Shown here: one piece after another, positions 56,126 to 64,000 of the stretch
How the letters are laid out: each line of letters begins with the position of its first letter
Position numbering within the stretch: position 1 is the first letter of the stretch
NCBI GenBank assembly: GCA_020310875.1
Contig: CM035407.1
Coordinates: forward strand, 222,173,996-222,237,995
Direction: 5' to 3'
Origin: Ceratopteris richardii
Lineage: Eukaryota; Streptophyta; Polypodiopsida; Polypodiales; Pteridaceae
DNA: 64,000 bases
Notes under the pieces: generated by a model
The model's database searches: none
What the model was told of the DNA's origin: nothing
What the model saw: only the letters and a program-made list of their open reading frames with translations
Made by a program: the position numbers and the translations under genes

Positions 56126-58789
56126 GAGCATGTTTTCTACATAGATTCAGGTTGTTCAAATCATGTGGCAGGAAATGTGGCAGTCCTATCAGATTTGGAA
56201 GGTCGAAGGAATAAGCATGAGGTACAAACAAGAGATGACACAAGACATCCTCTGGAGAAAATAGGCAATGTCAAAGCACCTGATGGAAACATCCACCTAC
56301 TCAGTAAGGTACTCTATGTCCCTACCATTACAAAGAATTTGATAAGTGTTGGGCAGATATTAGAGAAAGGATTGCAAGTCAGGTTCACAAGAGGAGGAGC
56401 ATATGTGGAAGACCCTAGCCAAGGGTTCAGAAGAATAGCAAAGGGAGAAAAGACAGGTAGACCATTCACCTTTGAGTTGCAAGACACAAGGAACATAGCT
56501 CTCTTCAATTATGGTAATCAAACACTCATAGGACTAGAGGTATGGCACAAGAGATTGGCACATATTGGTGAAAGATCATTAAAGCAAATTTGCAAGGACC
56601 AAAGTGTACTTGGACTCCCTAACTTGTCAAAACAACACATGATTTATAAGTGTAGTGCATGTCAATTTGGAAAGTCTCACAGGTTACCATTCATGAAGAA
56701 AGGTTATATGCATGGAGATTTCTTGGAGTTGGTTCATATAGATGTATGGGGACCTAGCAAGGATGCTTCAATATCTGGATCAAGGTATTATGTCTCCTTT
56801 ATTGATGATTGCAGCAAATGGACTATCCTATTCTTTATGAAACACAAAGATGAAGTTTTTTCATGTTTCAAAAGGTATTTGGCTCTTGTGGAGAATCAAA
56901 CAGGTAAATCACTAAAAAGGCTAAGGTTAGATGGAGGGGGAGAATACTTCTTCCATGAGTTTGATTTTTTTCTTCAAGAAAGAGGAATCAAAAGAGAGGT
57001 AACTACAAGGTACACTCCTGAGCAAAATGGAGTGGCAGAAAGAAGGAATAGGACAATTGTTGAAGCTGCAAGGTCTATGTTGAATGAAAATCATTTACCT
57101 AATTACTTATGGGTTGAGGCTGTATCTACAGCCACTTACTTGATTAACAGATTGCCTTCAAAATCCCTTGATGGGATGACTTCATATGAGGCTTGGAATG
57201 GAAGAAGACCAAGATTAGATCATTGTAAAATTTTTGGTTGCATTGCTTATGCTCATGTTCCTTCACAGGTTAGAGGCAAGATGGATCAAAGGCAGAAAGG
57301 TGCATATTCATTGGATATGACAACAATCAAAAGGGCTACACATTATACAATCCTACCAACAAAGGATTCTTGGTAAGCAGAGATGTAGTTTTTGATGAGA
57401 ACAATTCATGGTATGAAGATTCATGCAAGAAGGTCAATTTACCATATGATCTTGAAGAAGATTTTCCAAATCTTGGCAGAGAACAACCAAAGATTGAAGA
57501 ACAAGACACCTCAGAGGATGATGAAGAATCTCATATGGAAAAGATCAAAGCATAAAGTCTAAAGCTAAAGCAAAATTGCAAGAACTTTGGACATGAGGCA
57601 GAATCATCACATCATGGCCTAAGAAGATCTATGAGGGAAAAGAAAAAACCAGAAAGGTATGGGTTTGACACCTCATTAGAAACTAAACATTCTATCTACA
57701 TAGCACATGACATAAACCAAGAGGAGCCATCATCATTTGAAGAGGCCAAAGTAAAAACAGAATGGAAGCATGCAATGAAGGAAGAAATTGAAGCATTTGA
57801 GGAAAACAACACTTGGGATTTGGTGCCCAAGACTTCATCTATGAAGGTAATAGGCTCAAGATGGGTCTACAAGCTCAAGAAGAATTTTGATGGTTCCATA
57901 AACAGGTATAAGGCAAGACTTGTAGCAAAAGGCTTTGCACAAACTCAAGGAGTTGATTATGAAGAAACTTTTTCTCCTGTAGCTAAGATGCCTACAATCA
58001 GAGTGTTACTTAGTATTGCTTCTTCCAAGAATTTGAAGATACTTCAAGTAGATGTAAAGAATGCATTCTTGAATGGTTGGATAACAGAAGAGGTATATAG
58101 GGCACAACCACCTAGTTTTGAGAATCAATTTTATCCTGATTATGTGTGTAAACTTAACAAAGCATTGTATGGTCTCAAGCAAGCCCCAAGAGCTTGGAAT
58201 TTCAGGCTTGTTTCATTCTTGCAGGACAAAGGCTTTCAACCAAGCAAGGCAGATCCTTCACTCTTTATTAAAAAGAGTAATTATGAGATCATCTACCTAT
58301 GTGTAAATGTAGATGATATTATATTGACAAGAAATGATGCAGATGGTATGAAGAAGGTCAAAGATCAGATGAGAGAAGAGTTCAAGATAAGTGATTTGGG
58401 TTCACTTATCTACTTCCTAGGTTTGGAAGTTGTCTACAAAGATCATGGTTTGTTTCTCACTCAAAGAAAGTACATTAAGGACATGTTGGCAAAATTCAAG
58501 ATGCAAGATTGTAAGATTGCAGGTACTCCAATGGAGGTCAATATAAATTGAGCTCACATGAAGGTGAACTCATAGAGGACATGACATCATATCAAAGTCT
58601 AGTGGGTAGTCTCAACTATGCCACATTGACAAGAGTAGATATATGTTACAGTGTGAGTGTGCTAAGTCAATTTATGCACACACCAAGGAAACCACACATG
58701 GATGCTGCCAAAAGGATTCTCAAGTATCTCAAAGGAACCATAAATGAAGGACTTTATTATCCTTATGTATCTGATTTAGGTTTGAAGCT
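56126..58789 (+). pseudogene. pol: Protease, integrase and RT of element H
   Basis: Protease has FYIDSGCSNHVAG (about 56,135). Integrase has VWHKRLAHIGERSL with [28 protein letters not shown] and NGVAERRNRT, open to about 57,290. Two frameshifts follow there and near 57,365, then a TAA at 57,553-57,555. RT runs 57,631-58,551 ([50 protein letters not shown]). The catalytic motif reads NVDD instead of YVDD. A frameshift near 58,545 leads to 58,548-58,789 (YQSLVGSLNYAT, DICYSVSVLSQFMH), cut within the RNase H lead-in by element J. Confidence 0.93.
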
Positions 58790-59445
58790 TGTTGAAGTAT
58801 GGGGAGTAACCAACCCAAACCGCCTCACATGGAAGTGAGGGGCTCTTCCAAGAGGAGTTGCAAGAAGTGCAAGCAACGCACACACACCCACGTCCATGAA
58901 CAATGGCACCATGGCCAACGTCAAAAGGAACAAGGGAGGGCAATGCTCACACACAAGCCAACCCCAAATGCCAAACCCACACACATGGATCATCGCCTAG
59001 CACACAAGGAGAAATGTGGAAGCCAAATGACACCTTCTTCCATTACCAAAATGGAGGCCAAGGCCATGGCCAAGGGACCTCCTCTTTACAAATGAGGCTC
59101 TTCTTTATATAGAGAAGAGAGGCATATGTGAATAAAAACATGTGGTCAAAAGACCACATGTGCTAAATCAAAAAGAGGATCTTTATGTGATTTGGGAATT
59201 TCAATAACCACCTAGAGAGAGAGTGGGCGCTTGGAGAATTCCTACGTGGGAATTTTGGTTTGTTCAAAAAAGGAGTTGTTCAAAAAGGAAAGGCTTCAAT
59301 ACCATAGACTAAGGGATTTATCAAAAAGTGGTTTTAGGAGAGTGTTCATATGGACCTCTCCTAATTTACAAAAAGGTGGTATTTTCATGAGGGCTCAAGG
59401 ATGCCATAGCATGAGGAAAAATTATGGGCAACCCTTAGAGCAACA
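58790..59445 (-). repeat. LTR of element J (Ty3/gypsy type, minus strand)
   Basis: TGTTG...CAACA edges enclose 656 bp. It interrupts the copia frame of H at the left. At the right it is followed by a polypurine tract in minus orientation, so it is a 3' LTR. A TATA box (TATATAAAG, minus) lies at 59,103-59,111. No second copy is present in the window and no flanking duplication is evident. Confidence 0.78.
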
Positions 59446-59460
59446 CTTCCCCCCCTCCTA
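59446..59460 (-). promoter_or_regulatory. Polypurine tract of element J
   Basis: The minus strand reads TAGGAGGGGGGGAAG, preceded by TCGAGGACGACAAAGTC, a sequence common at the 3' end of plant gypsy interiors. Element F has TCAAGAGCCAAAAAGTC at the same place. Confidence 0.85.
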
Positions 59461-60670
59461 GACTTTGTCGTCCTCGACAAAGCTAAGAGAGAAGCATATA
59501 ATGCCGAACTGGTCCAAGTTTGGAGTCTTCAATTCATCAAACATGCGGCAGTTCCAATCTGAATTTTGCAAGACTGCAAATCTTCTGAATCAGCAAGTCG
59601 CCAATCTTCAAGTCTGCAACTCCATATTGCTGAGCGACACAATCCCCTTGGGGGGCAGTCAGCCCTGCATTTCTCTAGTGTGTCATCTCTTCAAAGCTCC
59701 AATACCTGAAATTTAAACATACACAACAAGTAGACTGAATTTGAAAAGAAGCAGCCATAAAATATTAATTCCAATTTTTAGTTTCCATTTCAGGAGCATC
59801 CTCCTCTTCTGTAAGACCTTTCTTCTGGAGCGAAGTCCTGAAAACATTATTGTTCCTGCAATCCAAGGAGTACAACGAAAGAGCAAAGATCATCTCAAGA
59901 ACCTATATATCCCTTATATCTTCATTCTTAAATATGCTATCCCCAAATGAGTGTGTGACATATTGCATTGTATAGAATGAGATGAATGTGGTGTCATGAT
60001 TAACTCATGTTCCTGTCATCATTTTAGACTATGCTCATATCAGCAAAGTTGCTAATTGAGTGGTATGCATTCAAAACTTTGATTAAAGCAATAGTGCAAC
60101 AACTAGGCTCAAGAGGGCCCTAAGTGGTGTGACCAACATTCTTATCACTCTTCAAGCATTTATGAAATGTAAACAGTTTTGTCCAAAGCTGTTCCTGCAA
60201 ATCATCTTATAGGAGCCATGAAAGAATCAATGCTGGAACTTTATGTAAGTCTGTGATGCATTATTGGAAAACCCGAGAGTAACTTCCCTGGCAAAAAACG
60301 ATTTCTCATTCCTTGACATCCAAACATTCTTTTGATTCTTTTCCATGCTAACAATCCTACTTGTGTTAGCTCAAAAATAACAAAAACATGAGATAAACAT
60401 TGCTCTTGTCATGCATCTGATGATTGACCTGCATATGTTCATGTGATCATGAAAATACAAGAGTAACCACACCAAAGAGTCATAGACAGAAATATAATTA
60501 TTTGATCAAAGCCTGACCAAACAACTAATATGTGGCCCAATTCGGTAGGAATCCTTTTTGGACATAATTATGAAAGGTCATCTCGAGTCAGAGTAATCTA
60601 AAGACAATCCTTCAAGCACTGCAATTTTTTTCTGTTCTTTCCCAATTCCAAGTCATACACAACATCATTC

Positions 60671-60789
60671 AGGAAACCAAGTTTACGAACTCAAAGTTTC
60701 TTTATATGCTACAGACATAATCCTTAAAAAAAAAAAAAAAAAAAGGAAACCAAGTTTACGAACTCAAAGTTTCTTTATATGCTACAGAC
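60671..60789. repeat. 46-bp direct repeat on both sides of a poly-A tract
   Basis: AGGAAACCAAGTTTACG and the next 29 bases occur at 60,671-60,716 and, identical, at 60,744-60,789. Between them lie ATAATCCTT and about 19 A residues. Confidence 0.93.
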
Positions 60790-60894
60790 CAAGAGATCCT
60801 GTAGCTCAACCGAATGCCTGCAACAGTAAGAAACAGACACTACAATTTCTTTTAGTAGGAAGTTTGGGCACAATCCTTGAATAATGAGTCATAT

Positions 60895-61310
60895 ACTTCA
60901 GTCACATGATGCCAAGTTTGTAATACCCAACCCTTGCAATGCAAATGAAATTGTAAAAGAAACTATTCCTATCCTCCCTGGAGCCTACGATAGATATTTT
61001 GAAATATAGCAGTCAGCAGAAATTTTTCACACTTTTTCCTTGAAGCATATATGGCTTAATATGAACAGAGAGAAGTGTAGAGGCTAGTTCATTCTTCTTT
61101 CATAAAATGATGACAAGAGGACTCAAAACCTGCAGCAAATCTTGAAGCATGGTCAGGACAAACCTGCATATTCATGATACCTACTTCAACCATATGATGC
61201 CACGGTTTGTAATACCCAATTCTTGCAATGGGAAGCAGGTGAAAAAGGAAACAATTCCTATACTCGACAGAGCCTGCAATAGATCCTTTGGAAACTTGTT
61301 AGTATGAAAG
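60895..61310. repeat. Diverged direct repeat of about 110 bp
   Basis: TTTGTAATACCCAA and its surroundings, including AACTATTCCTAT / AACAATTCCTAT and GCCTRCRATAGAT, occur at about 60,900-61,005 and about 61,188-61,295, with a period near 286. Confidence 0.75.
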
Positions 61311-62999
61311 TAAGGAAACTCATTGACCTGTACACCATGGTCTTACCAACTTACAAGTTTATGTCTTTCAGCAAGAATCAATAATGCGAAAAGAGAAACA
61401 ACCAATGTTCACGGATGCATCAAAAATTTTGGACACTGACTGGCAAGTATGGATGGTCACAACCTTTTATGAGTAAGGAGGGACAAAACTCCCACAAGCA
61501 CCAAAACCTATCAGATTACAACTCACCATGAACAAAGGCAAGTAGGGTAGACACATCCCTTGACAGGATAATTGTAGCACCCTAGCGAGAACGACATTAA
61601 AAACACAATTTAATTTGTTATATCAACCTTATCCAAACCATAATCATGACTATTGAACAGTCCATCAACATTATGCAAGTGACATCATCATGAGTTTGTG
61701 TGCTCATGTCACCATTGTACCTATCGAGTGTCAGTCCTGACATCTTGATGCAAAGCCAACGACACTAACACATGTTTGTCATTGTTCTTCAAAAACCCTA
61801 ATTGGACAGTTGTTCTAGGTAGCATCTTAGTCAACCACAGACAAACTTAATAAGAAAAGCAATCAGTCCTTTAACAAAATCAGGTATCAGCACGACCCTT
61901 TGCATTTGAATGTTTCGATTGACACAAACGTTTTGAAACAAGAACGGCATGAAAAATGTCGGGTATCTCCTTCGAAGCTCTTTATTACCGACACAAATAT
62001 GGTTCTTTTTGGTAAGCACCACCCTGATGGGGATCAAGATTTTTATAAGAAACATATACTGCCCCTTTTAATTCCTTTAGTCGTGCTGACAGAAATCAAA
62101 CTCCAAGAAGAGAGAGGCAAGATCAACCATCGCAAAGTACACATAGATATGAAGACAATCATTCAAAAAAACCCGTATGATGGCAAGCACAGATCCAAGG
62201 CTCAAAACTTACAACCCACAATGATCAAGCACAGGAAGCTCCATATATCGATCCTATTTCAGACACAAAGGAATACTAGGCCGTCCTATGCTTTATTCTT
62301 GCATTACCGTAGAAAATGAGGCAGCATCAGACGAGTCACTTGGATGCACCCCCATGGCTTGGAAGAACCAGATCAGCGGCCATTCCAATACTCTTGTGAA
62401 GTCGAACACGGAAGTTTTCCCCAACTCATTGATACAAGATGTCATTGTTGATTCTTTCCGTAGTAGAAAAACAAAAGATGCAGATAGTGGGGAAGAGGAA
62501 CCCTACCAAACACAAGATTTGTTCATCAAGTAAGTACATACGTAACCTTTGAAGATGTACATCGAGGAATGGTGACTTCGTTATCACATAATCCCGAAGC
62601 GAGAACCAATTCAGGGGATCGGGGAGTGCATGCGATTACAGCCCTACAAGATCTACATTAGGTCATTCATTCTCCCTTCCTCCTTATACCACAAAACAAT
62701 CCCAACCACAAACAATCCCAACTACAACTGCACAAACTGTAAGACCTTTCAATAACGCTGGTTATGGACATATACAGTACCAGAAAAGCTGGCCATGCCG
62801 AGTTCCTAATCTTAGCCATGACAACCTAAACATAATTCACACTTTAGAGGTAAGATCAATCGAGGAACCTCTCTCAACCCATAGAGAAACACCCAGTAGA
62901 GATGGTATGTGAGCAATAGTCTGTCCTAGACATAACTCAACTATCACACAATAGAAACAGATGGTAAAGCCATGCTCAACTTCAAGTTGATTGGACGTA

Positions 63000-64000
63000 C
63001 AAGGCAAGACACGAGGGCTTTCTGAGATTCCGAAACATAGAAACAGTCGGCAGGGAAGCATGCAACGGTATGACTCCATCGTTACTTCAGGCAAGGGGCT
63101 TGGGGAGCACGGAAGCTCATTCAACCAATTGAGAACATCATGAGAGGAAGATGCTCAACCTGTCCTGTGGGAACTTGAGGCTTCCCGAAACATTGCCACT
63201 GCGAAGCGTCCGTAACTGTGCGCATCAGAGGGGATAGACTTCAACTCTTGGTCACAGAGACAGACTTCAGCTCTTTGTCACGGAGAGTAACTCAGAGAGC
63301 ACATGGAGCTCGACTTAAGAGAATTCAGGCGAGAAGAAGCTCGACCCCTTACTCAATTTTAAAGAGAAGGGGAGAGAAGTGCAAATGGGAGATCTGGGTG
63401 GAGATCGATCCCAACAACCGGTGGAGAAGGGGAGAGCCCAGCTTGGCAAAGACGAAAAGCCGGAAGCCAAACTCTCAGAATGAAGAAGCTCGAATCCCCG
63501 AATTTGCTGAAGCACAGAGAAAGCCTAGGAGAAATTGCTAGCCCGACCTTTTGTGCGCCCCCCAAAGACAGAAGGTCACCATGATCCTTTACCACCCTGC
63601 CTTGGAAACCTCTGCGCACATGCAGGAGGGGAGAGAGTAGCTCATCCCGCCATGGCCATGAGTGGCACAGACGAAGGGAGGAAAGGAGATGAGTACCGAC
63701 CCAAAAAGAAAGGTGGAAGCGGTAGTGGATCGCATACGATGCACGTTCTGGTATTAAGAAGAGAGGACATGAGGCAGAAATTACCCTCCCCCATGCATAG
63801 ACGCAACTTGCAAGAAGCCAAATCGGTTTAATGCACTCTGCCCTTTAAAAAAAGCATCCAAGGCGTGGGAAAGAAAAATATGCACTCAAATTTTCAATAT
63901 GTGATTTTCATAGGAGTGAAGAGAGGGAGGGAAAAAGAAGGAGGTACACACCCTCTACTTCACGCATTCAGGAGGTGACAGGTGTGGAGAGTCGTGCTCC
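63000..64000. other. GC-richer segment with weak gene-like character
   Basis: Base composition rises compared with the preceding 3 kb. Open frames of 66-107 codons occur on both strands (for example 63,218-63,541 plus, 63,359-63,619 minus, 63,535-63,831 plus), none with recognisable similarity. An imperfect 27-base tandem repeat (AGACTTCAACTCTTGGTCAC, then AGACTTCAGCTCTTTGTCAC) lies at 63,236-63,288. It could be the 5' end of a gene on the minus strand, but I cannot show this. Confidence 0.35.

Larger units (their letters stand above)
53905..58789 (+). mobile_element. Element H: Ty1/copia retrotransposon truncated within RNase H
   Basis: A 1,235-bp 5' LTR, a perfect tRNA-Met primer site, gag, protease, integrase and RT, ending in the RNase H region, where the sequence abruptly becomes the LTR of element J. 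The proteins are related to those of element D (same gag start type, same protease and integrase motifs), so D and H belong to one broad family although the LTRs differ. Confidence 0.92.
59461..62999. other. Unassigned sequence right of element J
   Basis: The first 30 bases still look like a gypsy 3' end. After that I recognise neither retroelement domains nor a host gene. Short open frames exist at 61,900-62,319 (139 codons) and 62,288-62,533 (81 codons), but they match nothing known to me and lack good start or splice context. There are two local duplications (60,671-60,789 and about 60,895-61,310). It could be the interior of a decayed element, intergenic DNA, or intron and UTR of a minus-strand gene. 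Confidence 0.5.

Noticed and set aside
61900-62533. Two overlapping plus-strand frames of 139 and 81 codons
   Set aside because: No recognisable domain, no start or splice context, and no similarity to anything else in the window.

Overview
The window looks like nuclear DNA of a land plant with a large, retrotransposon-rich genome. The evidence is LTR retrotransposons nested in one another, tRNA-Met primer sites on the Ty1/copia elements, tRNA-Asp primer sites on the Athila-like Ty3/gypsy elements, and no host gene that I can recognise. The sequence alone does not settle the species. Almost everything from 1 to about 59,460 belongs to mobile elements, most of them broken by stops and frameshifts. 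I label the elements A to J from left to right.

Layout. 1-4,620: 5' half of Athila-like element A on the minus strand (gag, long leader, primer site, 5' LTR). 4,621-20,703: Athila-like element B on the plus strand (leader, gag, protease, RT/RNase H, integrase, a second protease-like domain, a long third ORF, 3' LTR). Its 5' end is missing here, probably because A is inserted in its leader and the rest lies left of the window. 20,704-32,606: element C, a large LTR element with a 3.1-kb internal region without gag or pol. Its 5' LTR was invaded by B and its 3' LTR by element D (25,154-31,528), a nearly complete minus-strand copia element. 32,607-38,716: a decayed plus-strand copia element E between two inverted LTR fragments. 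38,717-51,761: element F, a minus-strand Athila-like element that has lost RT, RNase H and the front of integrase but keeps gag, the second protease-like domain and the third ORF. 51,762-53,904: copia remnant G (minus). 53,905-58,789: copia element H (plus), cut off by the LTR of a minus-strand gypsy element J (58,790-59,445). 59,461-64,000: unassigned sequence with small local duplications and a GC-richer last kilobase.

How the parts work together. Elements B and F are distant relatives that share an unusual plan. After integrase the pol reading frame runs on into a second retropepsin-like domain and a segment with repeated tryptophan motifs. A separate ORF of about 1,430 codons (ORF3) follows. 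In both elements ORF3 has the same order of conserved motifs, a coiled-coil middle and a conserved C-terminal region. In both, a good splice acceptor lies directly before the ORF3 start codon, and the leaders of A and B carry conserved splice signals, so ORF3 may be made from a spliced RNA. B also carries a duplicated zinc-binding module in front of integrase. The leaders of A, B and F hold different tandem arrays, all built on short palindromes of the TCGCGA or ATCGCGAT type. This shared architecture is the best candidate here for something poorly described.
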